DNA of 64,000 nucleotides from the NCBI RefSeq assembly GCF_019059575.1, contig NW_024882029.1, positions 124,001 to 188,000 on the forward strand, given 5' to 3'. The notes below the pieces were generated by a model. That model made no database searches and was not told the origin of the DNA. It saw nothing but the letters and a program-made list of their open reading frames with translations. Below are positions 1-11,549 of this stretch, piece after piece. Source of the DNA: Amphibalanus amphitrite. Lineage: Eukaryota > Arthropoda > Thecostraca > Balanomorpha > Balanidae. A program made the translations under genes and the position numbers. Position 1 is the first letter of the stretch. Each line of letters begins with the position of its first letter.

Positions 1-253
1 AATTCAAGAGCATCCGTTCATTGCGGGAATCGGCGACTCAATAGCTGAGAACAAACTCTAAGAGCTAATCGGACCTGCTAAACACTCATCGGCACGTCGT
101 CAAAGACGCCTTTAGCCAGCAATGTTTGGGTGAAAGGACGAGTAGATCCTGAACCCGGAGCTACAGCGCTTTATTGACTTATCCAGGGCCTTGACTTATC
201 AAGTGTTCGAGGTGCTGCCACCAATAAAGGCCTCTATGTAGTTGCGATGGGTG
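1..253. other. Unassigned sequence
   Basis: No convincing coding frame, transposon end or RNA gene is visible in this stretch at the start of the window. Confidence 0.4.
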
Positions 254-310
254 CGAGGACTCACCGGACGAGAATGAGTCGCAACACGCTCACCATGACA
301 ATGGACAATA
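254..310 (-). pseudogene. Decayed copy of the GPCR TM3 exon end
   Basis: Over about 55 bases this matches the 3' end of the GPCR exon at 2342-2531 at most positions, on the same strand, and it keeps the exon-intron junction with its GTGAGT donor. Read on the minus strand it gives a short peptide ending RLILVR, where the real exon ends RLILIR. The glutamate of the E/DRY motif is replaced by leucine. Similarity stops abruptly on the upstream (higher-coordinate) side, so the rest of the exon is absent. I infer a partial duplication or a dead paralogous exon. A second receptor gene running off the left edge of the window is an alternative, but the missing E makes function unlikely. Confidence 0.6.
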
Positions 311-452
311 GGGTTCTGCGACACCTGAGCGAGCGTCATTTCAGTGAACGACATTTGAGCGAAGCCTTTTCAGCGATTATCAATTTAAGCGATTGACTTT
401 TTCAGCGATTGTCAAGTCGGCGAATTCAATCACAGCGATTATCAAATGCCAG
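311..452. repeat. Degenerate AGCGATT-type short repeats
   Basis: The motif TCAGCGATTATCAA and variants recur about five times at irregular spacing of roughly 20-30 bases. No gene is visible. Confidence 0.4.
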
Positions 453-1320
453 TTAAAGGTAGTGTGCCAGCTTTCTTGGACCGTATGGAGTTAATGGCCC
501 AGATAAGGAGAACCGGATTTTTAGAACTTATCCATACCTTCAAAACTCATTGAAACGTCTTAAATTCTTCAAATTTTGAGTACCTCAGTGTGAAATTCGC
601 CCCGACGGGTTGTCGGTCGTACCCCAACCACATTTCACACCACTATGAACAATAAATGCACACACTGAAATCGCTATTACCGATATGCTCATCCAATCAA
701 GTTTCGATAAACCCGTTCATCATCATCTCCTGCGGTTTCGAACACGCCTGTTAGGTGGCTTCTGATGCTCGTCGAGGTCGGAATTTCCAAATACGCGTGG
801 TGCGTCGGGCCGCGCGCTCTGACTTCGGCCAAGAAAAATGCGTCAGCTGATCATTGTCATTTCTGCCACTTGCGTGTGGTGAAATGGGGTCATAACTTAT
901 AAGACGGCTTTTTCATATCAATTATTTTACATAAAATCATATTTCAAACCATAAATAATGTTCGACAGCCAAATAAAAGAAACAATACCAATACGGGCTT
1001 ACAGTTTAAGGCTCGACATTGTGTTGTCTACGATTAGACAGCTGATAACTCATTCCCGTACGTCGTATGGTCGTAACACTATAATGACCTTTGCTTATTG
1101 TCACAAGTGCGCCGCATTCGCGATTGTTGCCCGACGCCTGTTTGCAGGTGAGCCCACTACAGTTGTTATACATATCTAAAAACCGAAAAACTTTTAGGCG
1201 AAAAAGGCACTATTCCAGGCCCATTTTTGATTTTTTTTGCGATATTAGGTAAAAACAGAAGCTTCTTATCCTAGGAAAAATAAAATGGGAAATCTTTCAA
1301 AGGTGGCACACTACCTTTAA
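453..1320. mobile_element. AG-1: TTAA-flanked MITE (AGG-end family)
   Basis: An 868-bp element bounded by TTAA on both sides. The left end reads TTAAAGGTAGTGTGCCA and the right end is its inverse, GGCACACTACCTTTAA, with a short CTTT/AAAG continuation inside. No transposase frame is present, so it is non-autonomous. Two more complete members, AG-2 at 23241 and AG-3 at 55222, have related ends. TTAA target duplication is typical of piggyBac-type transposases, but because TTAA is itself palindromic the exact border with the inverted repeat is ambiguous. Confidence 0.75.
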
Positions 1321-1411
1321 TGGTAACGCCGCATCCTTGCTCAAACGGGTATCCGCGGTTGGCCTCTAGAGCCGCGCCGGCCGGCACTGTCGAGCGGTGA
1401 TCCGACCTGGA

Positions 1412-1626
1412 CCTCGTTTCATAAAGCGAGTCCGTAACTTACGCCGTTTTTTGGGCTTGTATTGCAAGCGCTTGTGAAGCGATAAGTTTATTTGCTCTTC
1501 TCCCTTCTGTTGTTGCTTGCAAGATTAATAAATTTAACGATTCAAACTATCGTCATCGCTTCACATGCGCTTGCAATACAAGACCAAAAACCCCCGTAAG
1601 TTACGGACTTGCTTTATGAAACGAGG
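1412..1626. mobile_element. Palindromic (hairpin) MITE
   Basis: The two ends are near-perfect inverted copies of about 55-60 bases. The left starts CCTCGTTTCATAAAGCGAG and the right ends with its complement, ACTTGCTTTATGAAACGAGG. A central spacer of about 100 bases holds shorter inverted fragments. There is no coding capacity, and no clear target duplication was found. It is probably a fold-back or MITE. Confidence 0.75.
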
Positions 1627-1697
1627 CCCTGACCTCGCCGGAGGGTTCGTGACGTCACCAGCGGACCGCCGCGCCGTGAGTGGGGCGGCTGAGGTCC

Positions 1698-2053
1698 ACT
1701 CAACGCGGCATCACCGTTCCATGCTTCTATCCTCAGGATACTGAAATCCTTCTCCTCCACACCGCCACCCCCCTCCGGGCTGGACAGGCAACTTTATCTC
1801 ATGCGGGCTGCTCCCTTGGAGCGGCACCGCTGCTCCCGAGGGAGCGCACCCCGTAGCCGGGTGCAGTGAGTGCCTTGGGGCTGGGAGGCCTGTCCTCGGA
1901 CGGGCTCAGCCCCGGCGACTCACTAGGGTGCCTGCCCAGACCAATGTCTCCCCCTAAATCCTATCATCCTCCCGGCTCTGAAATGGTCTTACTGGACCGA
2001 AAGGGCCTAACCCAACAAAACAAAAACAAACAAACAAACAAACTCAACGCGGC
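1698..2053 (+). mobile_element. Short retroposon insertion with target-site duplication
   Basis: The 12-base direct repeat ACTCAACGCGGC at 1698-1709 and 2042-2053 flanks a 332-base insert. The insert ends in an A-rich AAAC-type tail at about 2008-2041. This is the signature of target-primed reverse transcription. The body has no open frame of note and I see no tRNA-like A or B box, so a 5'-truncated LINE 3' end is more likely than a SINE. Orientation follows the tail. Confidence 0.75.
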
Positions 2054-2341
2054 CCGGGCGAGTGAAGCGGACCAGCAGCGGTCGCTGCTGAGCACGTTTT
2101 CCTCCACCCAACCCTCCAACCATCTGCGTTGGTTTTACTTACCTTCATTTCCTTACCTCGTCGACCGTCTCCTCTCTCTCTTTTAACGATCGCCTGGAAG
2201 GTGAATAGGATATAAGGGAGAGAGAGACGGCCGGCCGATAAACAGCCAACACATGAGTATGGAGCATACGATGCCGAAGCGTTAAGGGATTAACTAAAGA
2301 TAACGCCAGTTATCTTAGTTGCTATGGAGACAAGGACTCAC
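2054..2341. other. Unassigned; GPCR intron side
   Basis: On the minus strand this lies immediately downstream of the GPCR exon donor, so it should be intron. A short pyrimidine-rich run occurs at about 2165-2184. Nothing else is recognised. Confidence 0.35.
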
Positions 2342-2531
2342 CGTATGAGAATGAGTCGCTCCACGGTCACCATGACGATGGTTGCTATGGAGACGGTGGT
2401 GGAGATGGAGCCGATGCCCAGGTAGAAGTACACCTCGAACACCTGCCACCAGAAGCTGGCGGCGGCCGCCCCCTTGGCGATACCGCTAAAGAACACCAGC
2501 AGACATGTGACCAGATCCGCCACTGCCAGCG
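2342..2531 (-). CDS. Class A GPCR exon, TM2 to end of TM3
   Basis: A 190-nt internal exon encoding about 63 residues of a rhodopsin-like receptor. It begins with LAVADL, the TM2 LAxAD motif. It then has a hydrophobic TM2, a first extracellular loop with FWWQ, and TM3 ending TVERLILIR, where ER stands for the E/DRY motif that couples to G protein. The acceptor is at 2533-2532 after TTGTTTTC and the donor GTGAGT starts at 2341. Its phase joins exactly to the exon at 4189-4360. The TM1/TM2 wording resembles FMRFamide-receptor-like peptide receptors; that is a family-level guess. Oddity: no cysteine is present at the usual TM3-start position (3.25). Exons for TM4-TM7 are not found and may lie beyond the left edge. 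Confidence 0.8.
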
Positions 2532-4188
2532 CTGAAAACAACGAGAATTTTGTTATCAGCCAAGAGTCGCATCTTCGCCTGTCAGGTCAAAGGGTTGAAA
2601 TGAAAAATTGCTCAAGTTATCATTAATCTGTACAAAGTCAAAGAATTCCTTAATTTCATCCCGGAAGAACAGTCTTAAAAGGAAATCTTATTATAACTTT
2701 GGTCTTAAAACTGATGAGCAGTTTCACTTTGAGCTGAAAATAGCATAGTTCAGGAGTTTTTACGGCCCACGGTTAATATCACCAAAGACATAAGAACTTT
2801 AGATCGATGTTGTCTTTTCTAACCATGTGACTAAAATATATTTTGTCGAGACTGACTACTTACAAATTCTGATGAAGCAAATAATAATTATGCGAAAATA
2901 AAACAAGCCATCTATAAACCCGATTATAAGACCCATTAGGTCGGCACAGCACGTACTAAACCAGTCCAAAATACGCCACTGCACTATCTATTGACCCAGT
3001 CGATGTCAGAGGGAGTAGGCCATGTGACGGGTCGCCACCCACCCGTCGCGCGGCGGGTCGCCCCGATAAGCTCGGCTGTGGCTAATCGACGGCTCTGGCG
3101 GCGGTAAACAAGGGCTCGGCTGCGCCGGTAATCACCCACTGACCGTATACACCCACATCCGCCCTCTCCGTGATGGGAGAGCCGGGTCGGCGTGATGGGA
3201 GAGCGGCGGTAGTCAGGGGAGAGGACCTTAGCACAACAGAGGTGGCTTGATCCGCCTGGAGCTCGCGTAGGTTCTAATTCATGTGTTTTTGTGTCGATTG
3301 ACATAATGTTTCTGAGAGTCTGATCAGCTTCCTTTCGCTTTGTGTTAAAATTTTGTCCTCAGGTCATGGCAATTGAGGTCACCATGCTTATCATGGTTAG
3401 GTATGTGACCTGCTGAAGGGAGACTGACGCATTGTGATCTTGACCTACGTTGATATTTCGACCGACTCTTTCGGAATTTCCACGATGGCATAAGTCCATC
3501 GGATATCTTTTTTAAATTGTAGTTCAACAAGGCCTGTTCAAGGCCCGTGGAAACCAATTTCAAACACCGCTCCAACTTCTAAACTGCGCAGCGCTGTCTG
3601 GAGCTAATGCAACGAGCTGTCTTCTTCGCAACGAGACGAGAAATAAATGAAGATTACCGCCAGCACGGTGTGATGCATTGAGAGGATGTCCTGACTCCTG
3701 AATTTGAACTTCGGTGTTTAATGTAACAACTAAAGGTAAGCCTTGTAGTTTTTCTTGTGGGATAAGCTGGACTTCCATCATTGCCACTGTTCTACAAAAT
3801 GCTCATTAACCAACTGTGCTGAAAAGAACCCGTGTAGTGATTTAGAAAGTCAGGTAATTGCCACTGAACAACATACTTTTACAGCCGCGTTATGGAGGTC
3901 AAGTGAAAAGTTTACGTATCTCTTGGAACTCCCAATTGTTAAACTTTTGCTAGTTTGTTTGCTAAACTGCGGCTCTCGCCCGAGGTAATGAAATTGCTTC
4001 AAGATTGATGAGTGCAAAAGGAGAGAATATGGCAAGACAAATCACCTACAAGCACCAACCATCTTCCTACCTTCCGCCATGATAAGAGAGCCTCCTATAT
4101 GTGAAAGTGCCAGCATCATAACAGTTAATAAGGGTGACAAATTTCCCCCGGTCGCTAAAACTCCCCACATTCCTGTCAGCGGACTCAC
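2532..4188 (-). other. GPCR intron, with unassigned content
   Basis: A 1,657-bp intron between the two receptor exons, with GTGAGT at 4188 and TTTTCAG ending at 2532. It contains several small open frames on both strands, for example at 3000-3300 and 3345-3790. None has a recognisable domain, and I treat them as chance. Confidence 0.6.
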
Positions 4189-4360
4189 TAGTGAAGTAGA
4201 TGTAGATGGGCGCCTTCATCTGTCCCCGGGTGAGCACCAGCAGGTTGAGGATGTTGCCCAGCACGCCGCACGCCGATACCGTCGGCACGATGATGTTGTA
4301 CGCCACGTACTCCATGAAGAGGATGTCCGATATCGGCTCCGTGGTGCCATTGTAGGTCAT
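4189..4360 (-). CDS. Class A GPCR first coding exon, N-terminus and TM1
   Basis: Encodes 57 residues plus one base and pairs in phase with the exon at 2342-2531. The start ATG at 4360 gives a short extracellular N-terminus with an N-glycosylation site (NGT). TM1 follows, with the class A GN motif in GVLGNILNLLVL. Then comes an intracellular loop with MKAPIYIYF, a wording shared with FMRFamide-type receptors (MKSPIY in insects, from family knowledge). The frame stays open upstream to 4420 without another ATG, so 4360 is the best start. No signal peptide is seen, as is usual for this class. The donor is A|GTGAGT at 4189/4188. A 5' UTR exon may lie upstream. Ligand and G protein cannot be inferred. 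Confidence 0.78.
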
Positions 4361-6240
4361 TGCGTCGGCCCGATGACCCGAGGTCGTCACCGTGGGGTGG
4401 TGAGAGGGAGAAAGATTCAAATATGGTTAGGACGCTACGGAGATTGCAGGGCGAAAAGGTTATGTCATGGTGATGGTGGGTTACTTTCAGTGCCAGTGAG
4501 ACTTTGTAACTCGGTGGTTGGGTTATCTGGGGTGCTGAGGGAACGGGTGCTGGCGGATTCTGGTCGTAAAGCTGAGTTGTGGGCTTATTAAACCTGAAAA
4601 GTAGATATATGGTGGTTGTAATTTTACATTACGATATAAAACAGCAGCTGTTAGGCGCCAGAGCACAGCTGAATGTTACCTGCGGATTGCTGTGGCCAGC
4701 TTCGAACAGTGAAAACAAATGCCAGTTTAAACTGAACAACAGCTGCAATTATCTTTCAAATCTGGTAGCAATTAACTGGTCTTACTCTTGTATAAAACAC
4801 ATCACCCATGCTTTGCATGGAAGGGTTTAAGATCAAATGAAATAATTACTTCATATTTGTGATAATTATTAATCATTGCTCATTAGCTTGTGGATAATGG
4901 TCGGCAATAAGGTAAAATAATCGTTTAGTTACCAAAAAACAGAAGCAGAAACCTAAACACAGTTAACACGTCAGAAGCAATCGTCTGATCGGCCGATTAT
5001 CCGATCAATTGTCGATCCCTTTTATCTGTTTTTGGATATCTATATCTGATTGTTGGGGCTGTGTGTTTCGTACTCTGCCTAAGCGGCAGACTCTGAGAGT
5101 AGCTGTTGGTCTTCCGGCCACGATGTGTTTGCGTGTACAGTTGCAGTTGTGCGTGCATCTGTGTGCACGCTGCATATGAAGGGCCCCAGTCTCTCCGGCG
5201 CTAAAACCTGTTTTCGCTGTCAGGCGAGTCGTTTTTGGCGTGACTCTGAGTTCGTTGTATAAATGTGCTAAAGTAATGAGTTACAGAAATGATAAATGCT
5301 CGACGTTTTGACACGAATGCTGAAACCAATTGGTAAAACTGAAGAGAAAACAGCAAAGTAAAGATATTGAAAAGGAAGCGGTTTGCAATTACGCAGCTCT
5401 CCGCTTGAAGCTCGACAATCCATTCATTTCAAGTATCCCATGGGACACGGATTAGGTGCGGCATAGCCTCATGATGTAGCCGTTTGTCATTTTTTTCCTT
5501 ATATTGAACTAACAATCACATAGTAGTTAATTGCGATGATATTGTATCGAACGCTAAATCTATTCACGGGGCTGCTTCCGCTATCCCCTATATCATACCA
5601 CCCTACCATAAATTACACAACCGAGGTAGAGCCGCCAACCATGACGTTATAGGTGACGTAAGCGGCCTTGGGTCGTTTGGGGAGGGATTCGATCGGCCCC
5701 ATAATTAAGTGCGTTATCAGGGGCGTGCGTTGTGCGTCCGGTCGGCTGGCGCTCATCGCATCGGTCGAAGATATACGCACCAGCTGCTAGGCAATCTGCT
5801 GGAGATCTATGAAAAAGCTGCAGGCTCAGCGAGACGACGCTGGATCAGCTATGGGAAGCTCGTGTGCTACCGGTACAATACGATCCGATGACCGGAAAAA
5901 AAGCATTGGGTCCCATCTGAAAAAAAAGTTCACAAAGGTTTTCCTTGCTTTGGCTTTGCCAAAATCAAGACAAACGCAGAACGTATACAAGCCTAAGTCA
6001 CAGCCAGTGCATGAGAAGATCGTAGTTAGTTTTTAATTTGCTTCTGGATTTCGTCCATCTTGTAGTGCAATAGTGCCGGGTTTGTTTTCGGATAATTGCT
6101 AATGACTTCGTAAAGCAGCATTATTCAAGCATTCATTATGACCTCATTGCACGTGCAGTTCTGGCAGCTACCTTCGTCATACGGCGGCCGCGCGACTAGC
6201 GTCTCCCGTCAGTTCTGGAATTGAATTCCCCGCCGACGTG
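4361..6240. other. Unassigned; GPCR upstream region
   Basis: Moderately AT-rich. Small open frames such as 4579-4830 and 5709-6036 show no known domain. No transposon ends were recognised. It may hold the receptor's promoter or 5' UTR. Confidence 0.35.
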
Positions 6241-7195
<955 letters not shown>

Positions 7196-7606
7196 ATAGC
7201 GTCCCGAAGGCCATCGCCTGGACACTGGGCGACGCCCTGGATATATTCCTCAACGATGGCGATGGTCCTGGTGCTGTGGTGGCCGGCGGCACTGTCTTCA
7301 TCGATGGAGTAGAGCCTAGAGGTGGCGGAAGTGACAGCGAGGGACACTCTCCTCGTATGGGTCGTGGCCCTCTTCGTCTTCTCTCTCAAATACCCCACGG
7401 GCTCTCGGTCCACCTGGCGCTATCTGTCGTATCATGTCTTGGGCGTCGAAGACGAGGCGCCCAAAAACAGAGTCAGGCAGCGCTTCCATGGTGAAGTCAT
7501 GAAGCACATGCTGTTTCTCGCCGTGAGCGTGGCCCTGAAGGGTGGCGCCGGTGCGGCGGCCCGGCAAAGTACGGGTAGCCGCCGGCGTGGCATTGTTTGC
7601 AGCTAG
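7196..7606 (+). CDS. Possible terminal exon, product unknown
   Basis: GC-rich segment after a good acceptor (CTCTTTTCAG ending 7195) and followed by an AATAAA at 7766-7771, which favours the plus strand. Codon-like composition changes register. One frame looks coding to about 7312 (beginning SVPKAIAWTLGD). A second frame looks coding from 7316 to the TAG at 7604 and contains the hydrophobic stretch TLLVWVVALFVFSL. An ATG at 7256 opens the second frame with a leader-like hydrophobic peptide but meets a TAG at 7313. Possible readings are a frameshifted pseudogene, an unrecognised small intron, or a non-coding exon. The minus strand is also open here. I do not recognise the product. Confidence 0.25.
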
Positions 7607-7765
7607 TCCAGAGACCGCGTTTTTTTCTTCTGGCATAGAGCCAGACCGCGTAACATGGCAGGCATGATGTGGAAAACTGGTGTGATAACATTTCCTGTCA
7701 TTCGTGTGTAATGAGCTCATGGAAAACTACGCTCGGAAATGTTATTTAGCGTTTTTTTTTTTTTT

Positions 7766-7771
7766 AATAAA
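7766..7771 (+). terminator. Polyadenylation signal AATAAA (candidate)
   Basis: Canonical AATAAA about 160 bases after the candidate exon at 7196-7606, preceded by a run of T. Confidence 0.35.
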
Positions 7772-7779
7772 TGATCTGG

Positions 7780-8577
7780 AAATCAAACTCTTATCTTTTT
7801 TAAGCTTTGGTCGAGAGGCGCAACGGAATATCGTACCTATGTGAAGTGGGTGGGAGGGGGGGGGGGTGAGGGAAGGGGGTTAGTACCAGGCTAGTGAATA
7901 CCTGGTATTTGGGTTGGTAAGCTCGCTGTATTGACTTGGTACAGATATTGTACATCATAAGTATAAACCTTGCACAGACATGATAGTGGGTTAGTTGGAG
8001 AATGCGCAACTGTTAGTTGTACCTTTGGTGGCATTGCGAAGTGTATGCTAAGCATTGGTTATTCTATTGTTTTCCAGTTGTTTCCCTTTGGTTCCTGTAA
8101 TGCCTAGCACTAGTACACGCGTTGTTGTGGCTTGGTTACTGAGTGCTCGCTGGTTTTGGGTTGGTTAAATGACAAATATTTTGGAACGCAAAGTTTTCCC
8201 TTGACATGACTTCGTTTATTAGGTCGTAGTTAGTCAATATTTTTTTCAGTGGCGAGGATACACACTGCTCAGTGCTGAATCTAAGGAAGGTATTTAGGAC
8301 TACCGTTTCCCTCGCTTCAAAGAAAGTTAAACATTTGGAAGGAAGTTTGCAATATCTAGGTCAATGGAGACGAAATCCATGGCCTGCTATTTGTAAAATG
8401 CACTTATTTGACCGAAATAGCATGGCAGCGTCCATGAATCTCACCTTTACTGTCGCATCATCCAATTTCACCATTATACTGACCCACCAGTGGGCCTACA
8501 ATTTTCGTTCATGGTCTGTGCTCTGCAGGTTGACGCAATGGCTGTGCCTGGACTGGAGTGTCTCACGCCACGTCCAA
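7780..8577. other. Unassigned
   Basis: Contains a G-run at about 7855-7866. No supported gene or transposon end. Confidence 0.35.
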
Positions 8578-8670
8578 TAGGGACAATCTGCTACAAAACA
8601 CAATAGCGACAATCGTGTGTTGAACAGACACAATAGGAACGATCTTGTGCTGAGCAGACAGCGTGAGAAA
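8578..8670 (+). repeat. Imperfect direct repeat, about 30 bp
   Basis: Roughly three diverged copies of a unit containing ACAATnnnnACAATC and GTGnTGAnCAGAC. It is short and degenerate. Confidence 0.4.
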
Positions 8671-8934
8671 GCCTGGCATTGGCAATAGCCGGGTAAAGAA
8701 GTGCGGCCTTCCAAACATAATAGCTATCCCGCTGATCGCGTCTGGCTGGCCCAAACGAAAAGCCTTTGCTGTCAGTGAATAATGTCGAAAAGGGATGTAA
8801 TTTCTGATGCTGCAAGAGCAGGAGTTGAGCGAAAAGGATCAAAATGTTGCTTCAAAATTCAGATGTCCAAAATATACGGTAGTGAATTAATAATTATATT
8901 ATACATAATGCATAGAATGTATGATGTTTCTGTG
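8671..8934. other. Unassigned
   Basis: Nothing recognised. Confidence 0.3.
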
Positions 8935-9850
8935 TGATAGGGTGAATAGGTCAAAAACGCCCCCATTAAGCGCGAAACCTTCTGACACTCAACCCAACCC
9001 AGATTACTCAAACCTTTGGGCACCATCATGTAGCTCATTCTTTTTACTACGCTTTGAGACCAAGAAAAGACACTTGCGTGTGGTATTTAACCCCCCAAAA
9101 AGGTTTCCGCATACCCTTACAAAAGGGCGTTTTGCCCCACACCCTGGGTAATACGCCCACACCCATGTGCAAAGCGCCCCCACCCCATCCATCAACAGAA
9201 AATGATGAACATGGCAGAACTTGACGTCATTCTGACGTCATTTGTGGTTAACCTATCATAGCCTTTGGAATAAAATGTTGTTGCAATGTGTAAAATGGAT
9301 GCCCGGAGGAGTCCTGAAAGTTTGGTGACGATATCTGCAGTCGTTTAGGATATATCAGCAAAAAAGGACAGGGAGAGGCCTTTTCGGCCCCGACCTACAG
9401 GGCGCTACCCTGCACTCTCACCACCGTGCAAAACGCCCCCCTTTCAGAAAACTGGGGGCGTCTTGCCCCATGCATCGAGTAGGCGTCTTTCCCCATCCAC
9501 TCCATTTCCGGTCAACAGAATATTGACAAAAAACGCGCCACTAACGCCGTAGCATAATAAATTCAACAGAATGACAATAAAACGCAGTTTTGAGTGATGT
9601 GCACAATAGCAAGTTTTGTGATATAAAGAGGGCATCAAAAGCTTAGGAATCTTCTGTAAAAACAACAAAAACAACACCCAAAACCAACATCAGCACCTAC
9701 CTACGCTGCTCCTCAAGACGCAGAACCGAAAATAGAGAACTACGTAAACAAGCAGCTGACTGTTCTGAAAGACAGGATAAAACACCTATCCGCCGATAAG
9801 ATCTACGATTTTTTTAGGGGAGGCGTTTAACCCAGGGGTGCGTTTTCCCC
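8935..9850. repeat. Repeat region with GGCGTnTTGCCCC motifs
   Basis: The motif GGGCGTTTTGCCCCA and close variants occur at about 9124, 9460, 9480 and 9830, along with several AAACGCCCCC words. Positions about 9212-9310, with paired TGACGTCA-like sites and ACCTATCATAGCCT, are also found in the same orientation at about 60815-60915. This is therefore part of a dispersed element. Its ends are not clear. Confidence 0.5.
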
Positions 9851-9942
9851 ACAGTTACCCTAACAATTAAATCATGGCGTCGACAATCAGCGATTATTTG
9901 TTGAAACGCGTGCTTTAAAATTTAACCTGTCATTAGTCAATA

Positions 9943-10219
9943 GCCGTTTTCACGACGGCCATCTGGTACACATTTGGTGCACATTTGGTGCAGATTAGGT
10001 GCATATTTGGTCAAATTAGGTTCAGTGTATCTTTAGTAGCTATTAGCTAGGGTTGCGCTAATTGCTTATATTACCTGCTTTGTCATGTATTATCAGAGAG
10101 TATCATCGATTAAAACACTGAAATGAATTCATTAAATGAAGATATTTGCTGTAAAAGAGATTAGGTGCAGATTTGGTCAAATTAGGTGCATTTGCCGGAT
10201 AGCCCGTCGTGAAAACAGC
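9943..10219. mobile_element. TA-flanked MITE, copy 1
   Basis: 277 bp with inverted ends. The left end is GCCGTTTTCACGACGG and the right end is the complement of GCTGTTTTCACGACGG. Each end is flanked by TA, as for Tc1/mariner-type insertions. Sub-terminal words GGTGCAGATTTGGTCAAATT repeat near both ends. No coding capacity. A second copy is at 27161-27432. Confidence 0.8.
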
Positions 10220-10328
10220 TAATATGTATCATTTCATGGAATATTTACTCACAAAAAAACAAAAGCTGACTGCTGAAGCGCTGATAAAAATTCTGAAATG
10301 ATAATTTAACAGACTTCTGCCCTGCGTT

Positions 10329-11549
10329 TTAACCCGGCACCGCCTGGGCTATTTCCGTACCCACATCAGCCTGGGGGGGTCGGATCCGACCCCCCCCCTG
10401 TTATCTCGAGAACCAATGGTCGTATCGAGCCCCGCGAGGCGGCGTTCGAAAGGTCTCTACGAGACCTTCCCAAAGCACTCTTAAGATTTTAAGATTGAGG
10501 TCAACTTTCGGGTCAAGGTCAGGTCAAAGGTCAAATTCAGGGGTTTTGCATGATTAGGCTTACGGACAGCGGAATCGATAGCTGCTGCTCGAAACTCACC
10601 ACAAATGACCTCAAAGACCTAGTGAAGGTACCATGTGCGTATAGGGGTCATACTAAGTACGGGTCAAGGTCAGGTCAGGTCACGAAAGGTCACGGTTTTC
10701 ACTTTCTGCTACATGGGCGTGCGACACATGTTTTATGGCTTATTTTTGACGCCAAATCCGATGGTAATGGTTATATGTGACCCCAAGTCACTGTGCTGGT
10801 GATAAGTGTGCATTGAAAGCATAAAAAATCGTTTATACCATACATAACTAAACGAGGGCTAAGAAAAAAAGTCAATTTTTCAACTTATTATTTTTGACAT
10901 AAAAATGCACTTTTCTAGACCAGCTTTGTCCCAGGAATCTAGTGGTGCCATTTGTTTTCACATGCGATGTTCAGAAGTGCCTCTAATTCGCGAAAATGCT
11001 GATGACGTCACCATGCCCTATGCATGTTGGAGCTATTTTTTACAATTTGGGGGTCAAAAATCAAGATAGAAAGTTGAAATTTGGGACATCTAATGTTCTA
11101 ATAGAGCTCTATAACATATATTCCGGTTTTTTGGAAATTCTCAAAATTTTGGATTTTATTAGCTGTTTTCCAAAAAATATAGTTTTTTGAATTTTTAGGG
11201 GTGAAAAACGCATTTTATGGAAAATCCGAGATAGCCATTTTAAAGAACTCGTTGAGCTGCGTCTTTTCATGTCCTTAATTTGCAATTTGCTTAAAACCTC
11301 GATTTTTGGCGATTTTTTAAACATTTACCATTTTTTGACTGAAAACGCCATGTAGTTACATCACTAAAATCGATATATCTCAGAAATTTTTGAAATTTTT
11401 TTCTTAAAAATTGCACAGGAGACGTCAAATTGATGGGGCAGAAGGTATGCGCAGTTTCAAGTTGATAGCGCAAGCGGTTCATGAGTTATTCAAGAAAAAC
11501 GGAGGGGGGGGGGTCGGATCCGACCCCCCCCCAGGCGGTCGCGGGTTAA
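10329..11549. mobile_element. GT-1: TTAA-flanked element with G-run palindromes
   Basis: 1,221 bp including TTAA at both ends. The right end, read inward, is CCCGCGACCGCCTGG followed by a G-run, the palindromic core TCGGATCCGA and a C-run. The left end has the same parts, but about 20 extra bases separate the CCTGGG from the G-run. The interior at 10500-10540 is a tight cluster of AGGTCA half-sites including AGGTCAAAGGTCA. There is no transposase frame. The TTAA target and CCC start suggest piggyBac-type mobilisation; this is inference. Confidence 0.82.
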
